Source of the DNA: SLRI01 sp964402505
GTDB lineage: Bacteria > Pseudomonadota > Alphaproteobacteria > Geminicoccales > Geminicoccaceae
DNA: 64,000 nt
Direction of reading: 5' to 3'
NCBI GenBank assembly: GCA_964402505.1
Contig: CAYOCP010000012.1
Span: 1-64,000, forward strand
Part shown: piece after piece, positions 8,126 to 17,904 of the stretch
How the letters are laid out: the number at the start of each line of letters is the position of its first letter
How positions within the stretch are numbered: position 1 is the stretch's first letter
Notes under the pieces: model-generated
Databases searched by the model: none
Seen by the model: the letters and a program-made list of their open reading frames with translations, nothing else
Told to the model about the DNA's origin: nothing
Made by a program: the position numbers and the translations under genes

Positions 8126-8564
8126 ATCCACCGCGCCTTTCGTCGTCCGGCGACGCGGTCGGGCGTTCGGACGCCGCCGGATCCCGGGGTGATCCCGCGG
8201 GCCGAAGGCGGATGGCCGCTCCCGCGGCGGCACGCGCAGCGAAGCCGCAGACCGCCCCGCGCCGGCCGCCTCCGCGACCCCTCCGATTTTTTCCCGACAC
8301 CTCTTGAAGGGCTCCGCGCGGCCTCCTTTATCTTTATGGAAACGCCCAGAAAACAGGGGTTTCCGGAACAAGCGACAGGTTCGGCTCAGGCAGCGGACCG
8401 CCGATCGTTCGCCACTCTCGGGAACGACGAGGCAGTCGTGGAATCGTCGGCCCGCCGCTGCATCGCGGCGCCACCTGAAGCATGTTCGTCCCTCGCGGGC
8501 GTTTCGGTCGGTGCACGGGCATCCAGCACCGCCCAGGCAACGTCGACGACGAAGGAGATGAGCC
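8126..8564. other. Intergenic region between nuoN and the Hsp20 operon
   Basis: No gene is seen. A hairpin with a 5-bp stem (GGCGT/ACGCC at 8162-8175) could end the nuo transcript, but it lacks a T-run. A possible heat-shock promoter lies at 8303-8336, which would leave a 5' leader of about 225 nt before the first small heat-shock gene. The length would allow an RNA thermometer, but no ROSE-type motif was recognised by eye. Confidence 0.5.
8303..8336 (+). promoter_or_regulatory. Possible sigma-32 (RpoH) promoter for Hsp20 operon
   Basis: CTTGAA at 8303-8308 matches the alphaproteobacterial RpoH -35 box. CTTTATCTTTA at 8326-8336, about 19 bases after the CTTG core, resembles a CYTATNT -10 box with one extra T. 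The location upstream of three small heat-shock genes supports the call. The match is imperfect. Confidence 0.4.
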
Positions 8565-8984
8565 ATGCCGTATGCCACCGGACGCCCCGATCCATTCGCG
8601 CTCATGCGCTCCATGATGCGCGACTTCGACCTTGGCCGCACGCCCCGCGGGCAGGCGGGCTTTCCCGCCGTCAATGTCTGGCAGGGGGAAGAGGCCGTGG
8701 CGATCACCGCTGAGCTGCCGGGCGTCGAGCCGGACGCGATCGACATCAACGTCAAGGACAATGTGCTGACCATCAGCGGCGAGCGCCGGCCGCCCGACAT
8801 GCCCGAGTCGGCGACCTGGCACCGGCAGGAGCGGGGCTACGGCCGGTTCAGCCGCGCCGTGCGGCTGCCGTACCGGGTCGACGAGAACCGGGTCGAGGCG
8901 CGCTTCCAGAACGGTGTCCTGCGGATCGCCGTCGGCCGGCCCGAGGAGGACAAGCCCCGCAAGATCGAGATCAAGGCAGCCTGA
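8565..8984 (+). CDS. Small heat-shock protein (Hsp20/alpha-crystallin), copy 1
   Basis: 139 residues. The alpha-crystallin domain spans about residues 33-130: VWQGEEAVAITAELPGVEPD opens it, and FQNGVLRIAVGRPE carries the usual NGVL motif. The C-terminal tail is charged (KIEIKAA) and lacks a clear I-x-I oligomerisation motif beyond IEI. These ATP-independent holdases bind unfolding proteins in the cytoplasm. ATG 8565 follows AAGGAG at 8552-8557. It is the first of three related genes, likely co-transcribed; the next starts 15 bases after this stop. Confidence 0.9.
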   Translation: MPYATGRPDPFALMRSMMRDFDLGRTPRGQAGFPAVNVWQGEEAVAITAELPGVEPDAIDINVKDNVLTISGERRPPDMPESATWHRQERGYGRFSRAVRLPYRVDENRVEARFQNGVLRIAVGRPEEDKPRKIEIKAA

Positions 8985-8998
8985 GAGGAGGGCACGAC

Positions 8999-9397
8999 AT
9001 GGCCAGCCAGGTGACCAAGACCACCGACAAGACCCCGACCGAAGCGCCGGAGACGACCTATGGCGGGCGGATCTACCGGCCGCTGACCGACATCGTCGAG
9101 ACGTCGGACGGCGTGATGCTCATGCTGGAGATGCCCGGTGTCGGCGCCGATGACGTGGACATCACGCTCGAGAAGCGGGTCCTGACGATCCACGGCAAGG
9201 TCCGGCCGACCCAGATCGAGAAGCTCGACCTCGCCTACGCGGAGTACGGCGAGGGAGATTTCGAGCGTGTTTTCACCATGTCCGAGGACTTCGATCCCGA
9301 CAAGATCGAAGCCGCGGTGCAGAACGGCGTCTTGACCCTGAAGCTGCCTCGCGCCGCCGCCGCGCAACCCAAGAAGATCGCGGTGAAGGCCGCCTGA
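8999..9397 (+). CDS. Small heat-shock protein (Hsp20/alpha-crystallin), copy 2
   Basis: 132 residues. The alpha-crystallin domain covers about residues 30-120 (DIVETSDGVMLMLEMPGVGA; VQNGVLTLKLPRA). The acidic FERVFTMSEDFDPDKIEA segment replaces the more basic version in its neighbours, so the subunits may assemble into hetero-oligomers; this is inferred. A GAGAGGAGG precedes ATG 8999. The tail KKIAVKAA resembles those of copies 1 and 3. Confidence 0.9.
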   Translation: MASQVTKTTDKTPTEAPETTYGGRIYRPLTDIVETSDGVMLMLEMPGVGADDVDITLEKRVLTIHGKVRPTQIEKLDLAYAEYGEGDFERVFTMSEDFDPDKIEAAVQNGVLTLKLPRAAAAQPKKIAVKAA

Positions 9398-9421
9398 GGC
9401 GGTCGTGGAAAGGAGGAGACC

Positions 9422-9925
9422 ATGCAGATCAAGGATCTGATCCCGTGGGCGCGCAAGGACCATGCGCTGGAGGCGCGAACCGGGGACGACCATCCCGTCT
9501 CGACGCTGCAGCGGGACATGAACCAGGTGTTCGAGAACTTCTGGAATCGCTTCGGCCAGGGCTTCAGCGGCGTCGACTGGCCCTGGGGCGGCAGCGAGCT
9601 CAAGACGGACGTCGTCGAGGCCAAGGACGGCATCGAGGTGTCGGTCGAGCTGCCCGGCATGGACATGAAGGACATCAACGTCACGGTGGCCAACGACATG
9701 CTGACCATCAAGGGCGAGAAGAAGGTCGAGCGGCAGGAGGACAAGAAGGGCTACTACCTCTCCGAGCGCAGCTACGGCTCGATCTACCGCACCATCCCCC
9801 TGCCCCCCGGCGTGGACGGCGAGAAGGCGCAGGCCGCGTTCAAGGACGGCGTGCTGACCATCAAGCTGCCGCAGACTCCGGAAGCCCAGGCGAAGATCAA
9901 GCATATCGAGGTCAAGAGCGGCTGA
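9422..9925 (+). CDS. Small heat-shock protein (Hsp20/alpha-crystallin), copy 3
   Basis: 167 residues, the longest of the three. An N-terminal arm of about 55 residues, rich in aromatic residues and charge (FENFWNRFGQGFSGVDWPWG), precedes a textbook alpha-crystallin domain (ELPGMDMKDINVTVANDMLT; FKDGVLTIKLPQTPEAQ). The arm resembles HSPC/IbpA-like proteins of soil proteobacteria. AAGGAGGAG lies before ATG 9422. The gene closes the heat-shock operon, followed by a strong GC inverted repeat. Confidence 0.92.
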   Translation: MQIKDLIPWARKDHALEARTGDDHPVSTLQRDMNQVFENFWNRFGQGFSGVDWPWGGSELKTDVVEAKDGIEVSVELPGMDMKDINVTVANDMLTIKGEKKVERQEDKKGYYLSERSYGSIYRTIPLPPGVDGEKAQAAFKDGVLTIKLPQTPEAQAKIKHIEVKSG

Positions 9926-9933
9926 CCTCAACC

Positions 9934-9963
9934 GCCCCGGCGCCGGGTTGCCGTCGCCGGGGC
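9934..9963 (+). terminator. GC hairpin after the Hsp20 operon
   Basis: Perfect 9-bp inverted repeat GCCCCGGCG (9934-9942) and CGCCGGGGC (9955-9963) with a 12-nt loop, nine bases after the last Hsp20 stop. No T-run follows, so it may act as a weak or factor-assisted terminator or as an mRNA 3' stabiliser. Confidence 0.45.
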
Positions 9964-10288
9964 CCCTGCCTCGCCCTCCCGGCGCCGGTTGTCGGTCAAT
10001 ACCGCAAGCAGTTGCCGGCAAGTCCTCGAGCCTGGATAGTTCGGCGCATTCCCCTTGAGCGACACCCCCATTTCTGCTAATTGAGAAGGCGGGAGTAAGC
10101 GCCAAGAAGCATCTTCGAGCCTGTTTGCCGGGCTCCCAGTTCTTCGGTTGGTTGACCCTGCATCGGCGGGAGCGCGACGGTTGCCGGAGACTCTGATTCG
10201 CGAGCTGTCCGCGACCCCGGGATCGGGGCCGACACCATGATCCGCAGGCGCGCCCGCTGAACGCCATCCAGGGCATGGGAGCCTCCTG
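9964..10288. other. Intergenic region upstream of eCIS locus, no gene seen
   Basis: Contains no protein-like frame. A 10-bp palindrome TTGCCGGCAA occurs at 10012-10021. The stretch around 10050-10085 is locally AT-richer (ATTTCTGCTAATTGAGAA), as expected of a promoter region for the eCIS operon, but no -35/-10 pair with proper spacing could be assigned. GGGAG about ten bases before 10289 is the probable ribosome site of the sheath gene. Confidence 0.4.
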
Positions 10289-12256
10289 ATGCCGGTCAAG
10301 CCGACCTATCCGGGCGTCTATATCGAGGAGATTCCGAGCGGTGTGCGCACCATCACGGGCGTCGCCACCTCGGTCGCGGCCTTCGTCGACCGCTTTGCCC
10401 GCGGCCCTCTGGGCAAGCCCGTGCAGCTCTTCGGCATGGCCGATCTCGAGCGCGAGCTCGGCGGGCTCAGCCCGACGAGCGAGGCCGGCTACGCCATCCA
10501 GCAGTTCTTCCTCAATGGCGGCAGCGAGTGCTGGGTGGTGCGGGTCGCCGACACCACCTCCGCGAGCTCGGCCACCGCCCCGGCGACGCCGGCCGGCGCC
10601 ACGCTGAAGGTCCAGCCCACTGCCGGCGCCACCGTCTTCACGGTCGGCGCCGGCCGCGAGATCGACGAGACCTCGATCCCGGATCCCGGCATCTGGGGCA
10701 ACAACCTCTTCCTGGAGATCGACTACGACACCGCCGATCCGCGAAGGGCCTTCAACCTGACAGTGAGCGAGATCGTCACGGTGAACGGCCGGCGGGTGAC
10801 GCGGCGGAGCGAGAGCCATCGGGGTCTCGTCCTCGCCTCGAGCGGGCCCAGGAATGCCGTCGAGACCCTGAACGCCGCCTCGACGATGATCCAGCTCGCG
10901 GCCGGGGCCGGCTTCCCGGCCAACCTGCCGGCCGCCACCGGCACCATGGGATCGGAGATCGCGGCCGGCACCAAGGTCCCGGCCTCGCCCGTGGCGCTTT
11001 CGGTCGATGCCGGCAACGGCGCGCGGACGGTCACCGTGACCCATTCGCTCGGCGCCACCTCGGAGGACCATCCCGCCTTCCGGCCGCTGCTCGAGGCGGC
11101 CTTGCGCGAGTCGGCCGGCACCGCCACCACCGACGACGAGCGGGCGCTGATCGAGGGTGCCGTGGTCCGGCTCGTCGGCAAGGGCACGGCCGCCAGCCCC
11201 TACCGCTACCAGATCCTGGCGGGCCGCGGCGGCAGCGGGTTCACCGGCGGCGAGAAGCTCACCATCGCCGGCGCCGGTGCCGCGGCCCTCGGTCTCGACG
11301 CCACGCCCAACCTGCAGCAGATCCCGCTCACCGGCGGCAAGGACGGCAACGACCTGAAGCTCCAGCACATTCGCGGCATCGAGGCCGACAAGAGCGGCCT
11401 CTACGCGCTCGAGGACGTCGACCTCTTCAACATCCTCTGCCTGCCCGCCGCCCCCTTGCTGGCGACCAGCGAGATGCAGACCCTCTACATGACCGCCGCC
11501 AGCTACTGCGAGCGGCGCCGCGCCTTCCTGATCGTCGACATCCCGCCGGACATCGATTCGCTCACCCAGATGCAGACCTGGATGAGTGCCAACGACAAGC
11601 TCCGCCACCGCAACGCCGCCGTCTACTTCCCGCGCACCCGGATCAGCGACCCGCTCGATGACGGCCGCTCCCGCAACATCGCGGCGAGCGGCACGATCGC
11701 CGGGCTCTACGCCAGGACCGACGCCAATCGCGGCGTCTGGAAGGCACCGGCCGGCACCGACGCCCGGCTGCGCAACGTGCTCGAGCTCGACTACAAGCTG
11801 ACCGACCCGCAGAACGGCGCCCTGAACCCACTGGGCGTCAACTGCCTGCGCAGCTTTCCAATCTACAGCAACATCTGCTGGGGCGCGCGCACGCTCGACG
11901 GCGCCGACGCCCAGGCCAGCGAGTGGAAATACATCCCCGTCCGCCGGCTCACGCTCTTCCTCGAGGAGAGCCTCTACCGCGGCACCAAATGGGTCGTCTT
12001 CGAGCCCAATGACGAGCCGCTCTGGGCGCAGATCCGCCTCAATGTCGGCGCCTTCATGCACACGCTCTTCCGCCAGGGCGCCTTTCAGGGAACGACCCCG
12101 CGCGAGGCCTATCTCGTCAAGTGCGACCACGAGACGACGACGCAGAACGACATCGACAACGGCATCGTCAACATCCTCGTGGGCTTCGCCCCGCTCAAGC
12201 CGGCCGAGTTCGTGATCATCCAGATCCAGCAGATCGCCGGCGACATCCAGATCTGA
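10289..12256 (+). CDS. eCIS contractile sheath protein
   Basis: 655 residues. The N-terminus KPTYPGVYIEEIPSGVRTIT then GVATSVAAFVDRFARGP is diagnostic of contractile tail sheaths (Afp2-4/Pvc2-4 and phage gpFI/gp18 families). The C-terminal domain, about residues 390-655, carries the conserved core (RLNVGAFMHTLFRQGAFQGT; FAPLKPAEFVIIQIQQIAG). Residues about 90-330 form an Ala/Gly/Thr-rich insertion that probably projects from the particle surface. Sheath polymer contraction drives the inner tube through the target. Only one sheath gene is present, whereas Afp/PVC clusters have three. It is the first gene of the eCIS locus. Confidence 0.95.
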   Translation: MPVKPTYPGVYIEEIPSGVRTITGVATSVAAFVDRFARGPLGKPVQLFGMADLERELGGLSPTSEAGYAIQQFFLNGGSECWVVRVADTTSASSATAPATPAGATLKVQPTAGATVFTVGAGREIDETSIPDPGIWGNNLFLEIDYDTADPRRAFNLTVSEIVTVNGRRVTRRSESHRGLVLASSGPRNAVETLNAASTMIQLAAGAGFPANLPAATGTMGSEIAAGTKVPASPVALSVDAGNGARTVTVTHSLGATSEDHPAFRPLLEAALRESAGTATTDDERALIEGAVVRLVGKGTAASPYRYQILAGRGGSGFTGGEKLTIAGAGAAALGLDATPNLQQIPLTGGKDGNDLKLQHIRGIEADKSGLYALEDVDLFNILCLPAAPLLATSEMQTLYMTAASYCERRRAFLIVDIPPDIDSLTQMQTWMSANDKLRHRNAAVYFPRTRISDPLDDGRSRNIAASGTIAGLYARTDANRGVWKAPAGTDARLRNVLELDYKLTDPQNGALNPLGVNCLRSFPIYSNICWGARTLDGADAQASEWKYIPVRRLTLFLEESLYRGTKWVVFEPNDEPLWAQIRLNVGAFMHTLFRQGAFQGTTPREAYLVKCDHETTTQNDIDNGIVNILVGFAPLKPAEFVIIQIQQIAGDIQI

Positions 12257-12266
12257 GGAGAGGGCG

Positions 12267-12794
12267 ATGGCGCAGTTCACCGTCAATGCGACCCGCTTCG
12301 ACCCCTACAAGACGTACAAGTTCCGGGTGAAGTGGGACGGGCGCTACGTTGCCGGGATCAGCAAGGTCGGCGCGCTCAAGCGGTCGATCGAGGTGGTCAG
12401 GCACCGCGAGGGTGGCGATCCGTCGCTCGAGCGGGTCTCGCCCGGCCGCGCCAGGTTCGAGCCCCTGACGCTCGAGCGTGGCGTCACCCACGACATCGAG
12501 TTCGAGGTCTGGGCCAACAAGGTCTGGAACTTCGGCAGCGGGCTCGGGGCCGAGGTGTCGTTGCGCGACTTCCGCAAGGACATCATCATCGACCTCTTCA
12601 ACGAGGCCGGCCAGAAGGCGCTCTCCTACAAGGTCTATCGCTGCTGGGTCTCCGAGTTCCAGGCCCTGCCCGACCTCGACGCCGCGGCCAACGCCATCGC
12701 CATCCAGACGCTGAAGCTCGAGAACGAGGGCTGGGAGCGCGACTACGAGGTGACCGAGCCGACCGAGCCCGCCTTCAGCGAGCCGCCGGGCTGA
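12267..12794 (+). CDS. eCIS inner tube protein (gp19/Afp1-like)
   Basis: 175 residues. Opens with FDPYKTYKFRVKWDGRYVAG, followed by ISKVGALKRSIEVVRHREGG, the signature of the T4 gp19-like tube family (Afp1/Afp5, Pvc1). The protein stacks as hexameric rings inside the sheath. GAGGAGAGG precedes ATG 12267, ten bases after the sheath stop. There is one copy only; Afp/PVC encode two to three tube paralogues. Confidence 0.93.
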   Translation: MAQFTVNATRFDPYKTYKFRVKWDGRYVAGISKVGALKRSIEVVRHREGGDPSLERVSPGRARFEPLTLERGVTHDIEFEVWANKVWNFGSGLGAEVSLRDFRKDIIIDLFNEAGQKALSYKVYRCWVSEFQALPDLDAAANAIAIQTLKLENEGWERDYEVTEPTEPAFSEPPG

Positions 12795-12799
12795 GCACC

Positions 12800-13567
12800 A
12801 TGGGCGCCGCACCCGTGCCGGGCCTGCGGACGATGACCGGCTTCGACGAGCTTCTGGTGCAGGACGGCATTGCGGCCGGCCTGTCCCGGACCGCCCTCAC
12901 GACCCGCCTGCTCGGCGCCTGCCTCGCGGAAGGCGGCGAGGAGGGGGCGCTGGCGCTGACGGTCGGCATGCGCGAGAAGCTCCTCCTCCTGCTGCGACGA
13001 CGGGCTTTCGGCGAGCGGATCGAGGCCATCGCGAGCTGTCCCGCCTGCGACGAGACCCTCGATCTCGACCTGGCGACGGGAGAGCTGATCGAGACGCCAG
13101 GGGACGACGAGGCCGCCGCCGAGGTCGAGCTCGAGGCGGAGGGCGCGAGCTGGCGGGCCGTTCTCCGGCCGGTCACCGGGGCCGACCAGAAGGCGGCGCT
13201 CGACGCTCCGGACCCGGCTGCGTTTTTGCTCGGGCGCTGCGTGACGAGCCTCGTGCGGGAGGATGGCGTGGCCTGGCCGGTGGCGGAGCTCTCCGCCGAG
13301 CTCGGCGCCCTTCTCGACCAGGCACTCCGCCGCCTCGATCCTTTGGCGGAGATCCGCCTCGACCTCACCTGCCCGGCCTGCGGGCATGGCTTCTCGGCAC
13401 CGTTCGACGCGGCGGCGCATTTCTTCGCCGAGCTCGCCGCCGAGGCCGACCTGATCCTGCGCGAGGTGATGGCGATCGGCAGCACCTGCCATTGGAGCGA
13501 GGGCGAGATCCTCGGCCTGCCGCGGCCGCGGCGCCGCGCCTACGCCGCCCTGTCCCTGGCACCATGA
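12800..13567 (+). CDS. eCIS baseplate assembly protein, T4 gp51-like, with zinc-ribbon cysteines
   Basis: About 255 residues. The helical, acidic N-terminal half and its place between tube and DUF4255 genes fit the T4-family baseplate hub assembly chaperone (gp26/gp51-like) seen in many CIS clusters. Two CPAC motifs (SCPACDETLDLDL near residue 80 and TCPACGHGFSAPF near residue 195) could together bind one zinc. The C-terminal EAEADLILREVMAIGSTCHW-like helix is typical of the family. ATG 12800 follows the tube stop by five bases; the 3' end overlaps the next gene by four bases. Confidence 0.7.
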   Translation: MGAAPVPGLRTMTGFDELLVQDGIAAGLSRTALTTRLLGACLAEGGEEGALALTVGMREKLLLLLRRRAFGERIEAIASCPACDETLDLDLATGELIETPGDDEAAAEVELEAEGASWRAVLRPVTGADQKAALDAPDPAAFLLGRCVTSLVREDGVAWPVAELSAELGALLDQALRRLDPLAEIRLDLTCPACGHGFSAPFDAAAHFFAELAAEADLILREVMAIGSTCHWSEGEILGLPRPRRRAYAALSLAP

Positions 13568-14280
13568 GCCCGACCCCCTTCCTCCTGGGCCTCGCGCTGC
13601 GCGGCCGTGCCTCCGGCCTCGCCGTGTTGCGGCCGGACGTGTGGCGCGGGCGCGAGCTGGAAAAGACGACAGGCGCCCCGGCCCTCACACCGGCAATCGC
13701 TCCGTCCGGTGCACCCCCGCCGGCACCGGCGCCACGAGCGGCCAGCGGCCCGCCCCGGCCAGCCGTTTCGGGAATGGCGGCGAGAAGGCCGCCTGCCGGC
13801 GACCCGTCGCCACCATCGCGACCGCTCGAAGGGGGCGGCCGGCCGGCACCGGCGCGGTCGGTGCCGCCGCCGCCTGCCGCCATCGCGCCGATGAGGCCGC
13901 TGCCGGCAGCGCCCGTCGTGTCACCGGTCGAGGCCCACATCGCACCGCCACCGCCCGCGGCCGCGACCGACGCATCGCCAACCCCCTGGCCGGCGATCGT
14001 CTCCACGCCGGCGACGATGCCGGACCCCGCCGTCCCCATACAGGCACCTGTCCGGCCGCGCTCCCGACTGCCCGAGCCGCCGCTCCGGCCTCTGTCGCCA
14101 GCGCCCGCCGAGGCCCCGGCCGAGTCCGTGATCGAGGTCAGGATCGGCCGCATCGAATGGCGCGCGCAGGTGCCGCCGCCGGCCCCGCCGCCCGCCGCAC
14201 CGGCACCGGCACCGGGACGCCATACCGGCTTCGCCGCCTATGCCGCCCTGCGCGCCGGCATCGACCGGAGCAGGCGCTAG
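13564..14280 (+). CDS. Pro/Ala-rich eCIS-associated protein with IGRIE motif
   Basis: About 238 residues, unrecognised as an enzyme. Residues about 40-195 are a low-complexity Pro/Ala/Arg linker. The ends are more ordered: an N-terminal SPTPFLLGLALRGRASGL helix and a C-terminal VIEVRIGRIEWRAQVPPP motif followed by HTGFAAYAALRAGIDRSRR. Such an IGRIE(V/W)RA motif plus short basic helix recurs in small proteins next to CIS ATPase and DUF4255 genes (recalled, not searched). A role as a flexible scaffold or length determinant is conceivable because no ordinary tape measure was found. ATG 13564 overlaps the preceding stop. Confidence 0.6.
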   Translation: MSPTPFLLGLALRGRASGLAVLRPDVWRGRELEKTTGAPALTPAIAPSGAPPPAPAPRAASGPPRPAVSGMAARRPPAGDPSPPSRPLEGGGRPAPARSVPPPPAAIAPMRPLPAAPVVSPVEAHIAPPPPAAATDASPTPWPAIVSTPATMPDPAVPIQAPVRPRSRLPEPPLRPLSPAPAEAPAESVIEVRIGRIEWRAQVPPPAPPPAAPAPAPGRHTGFAAYAALRAGIDRSRR

Positions 14281-14282
14281 AG

Positions 14283-15640
14283 ATGGCCGGCTATCGCGCC
14301 ATCGAGGGGGCCAGCCGCACCCTGCGGTCGCTCCTGCGCGACCGCATGCAGGAGCCGGTGCCGGTCACCCTCCTGCCGCCCGACGTCGAGCCGGCCGACA
14401 TCGACGACCGGAGGATCAACCTCTACCTCTTCGAGATCAGGGAGCAGGCGCAGCTCAAGAACCAGATGCCGCCAGGCGAGGCGCCCCCCGGCGGCTACGG
14501 CAGGCCGCCGCTCTCGCTCGAGCTCTTCTACCTCATGACCACGACGGCCTCGAGCGAGACGGCGCTCGAGGCCGATCTCGGCTGCCAGCGGATGCTCGGC
14601 GACGCCCTGGGCGTCCTCGCCGAATGGCCGATCGTCACGCGAAAGCTGCTGGCCATCACCGGCAACGACCGCCCGCTCGGCGCACCCCTTCTGGATACGG
14701 CGCTGCTCGACGAGCACGAGAGCCTGAAGATCACGCTGCATCCGGCCGGAATCGACGAGCTGACCAAGATCTGGACGGCACTGCCCGAGGCTGCCTTCCG
14801 CCGCGCCGTGGTCCTCGCCCTCTCGGTCGTGCAGATCGGCGCCCGTGTCCCGCCGGCGAGCCCGCGCCCGGTCACGGGCCGGCGGCTGATCCTCGACACG
14901 GGCCGGCGACCGAGGATCACCTCGGTCTTCCGCGAGGCGGTGCTGCCGACCGATCCCGTGGCCGAGCCCCGGGTGGCGATCGGCGACGGGATCGTCGTCC
15001 GCGGCCGCAACCTGGCGGGCCTGCGCACGCTCGTTCGCCTGGGCGGGCTCGATCCGATCGAGGTCGAGCCGGACGGTGCCGGCGAGCGCTTCACGGTCAG
15101 CCTCCCGGACGACATCTATCCGGCCGCGGCGGACCCGCCGGGCCCGAGGCCGATCCCCAAAGACCAGCGCCTGCCCGCCGGAGCGCTCACGGTGCAGGTG
15201 CTGGTCGAGCAGGTGCTCGAGGGGGTCGAGGGCGGCCGCGACGATTTGGGCACGCCCGCCACGTCCAGAACGCGGGTCCTTTCGGATGTGGGCGTGCTCC
15301 AGCTCCTGCCGGAGCTTTTCGGCGCCGACCCGCCGAATGCCACCGTGGCGGCGGCCAGCGCCCCCGACGCCCGCCTCATGCTCACCGGCAGACGCCTCTT
15401 CAAGCCGGGTGCCGCGACCGTCGTCCTCGTCGGCGAGCACGCCTTCGAGGGCGAGCGGGTCGTTCTCGATCCGACCCGGGAATGGCTGCCGCCGCCGGAC
15501 GACCGGACCGTCGTTCCCCTGCGCCGGCTGGCCGAGACGCTGCCACCGCCGCCACCGGGCGGCAGCTCCTATCCGCTGCGGGTGATCGTCGACGGGGCAC
15601 CGGGTGCTCCGGGTCCGGCCGTCACCTTCCGGCTCGACCC

Positions 15641-15644
<4 letters not shown>
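14283..15644 (+). CDS. DUF4255 tail cap/terminator protein (Afp16/Pvc16-like)
   Basis: About 453 residues. The first 190 residues (IEGASRTLRSLLRDRMQEPV; INLYLFEIREQAQLKNQMPP; PLSLELFYLMTTTASS) are a clear DUF4255/Pvc16 N-terminal domain, which caps the end of the tube and sheath and fixes particle length. The C-terminal part holds two Ig/IPT-like beta modules (IVVRGRNLAGLRTLVRLGG; LMLTGRRLFKPGAATVVLVG), a common extension in non-Afp eCIS. It ends four bases into the ATPase gene, matching the conserved cap-ATPase pairing. Confidence 0.9.
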
Positions 15645-17667
<2,023 letters not shown>

Positions 17668-17671
<4 letters not shown>

Positions 17672-17904
17672 GGGCCCGCATCCACATCGACCGGCTGGTG
17701 CTCGACGGATTGCCGCCGGAAACGACGCCGGCCGCCATCGAGCGCGCGATCGAAAGCGGCCTCCGGGCCCGGCTCGCCCTCCTCGCGCCGACAGGTCCGG
17801 CATCCGCATCGGTGCTCCGGCTCGAAGGCCGGTCCGGCTCGCTCGACCGGGCGGCAGGCGATGTCGCGAGAGCCGTGGCGAAGCTCGCGCGAGGCCGGCC
17901 ATGA
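17668..17904 (+). CDS. Small eCIS-associated protein, function unknown
   Basis: 78 residues, locked in the operon by four-base overlaps with the ATPase gene and with the first DUF4157 gene. It begins with a beta strand (RARIHIDRLVLDGLPPE), then an amphipathic helix (AAIERAIESGLRARLALL) and ends in a basic helix. No catalytic motif is visible. Its fixed place just before the DUF4157 genes suggests a cargo adaptor or chaperone; this is inference. Confidence 0.65.

Noticed and set aside
10054..10073. Sigma-32 promoter for eCIS (CTTGAGC ... CCCCCATTT)
   Set aside because: Both boxes look right but are separated by about five bases, far too short.
8837..12286. 1149-codon minus-strand open frame across Hsp20 and sheath genes
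   Set aside because: It crosses several well-identified plus-strand genes and is made of D/R/G/H-rich shadow sequence.
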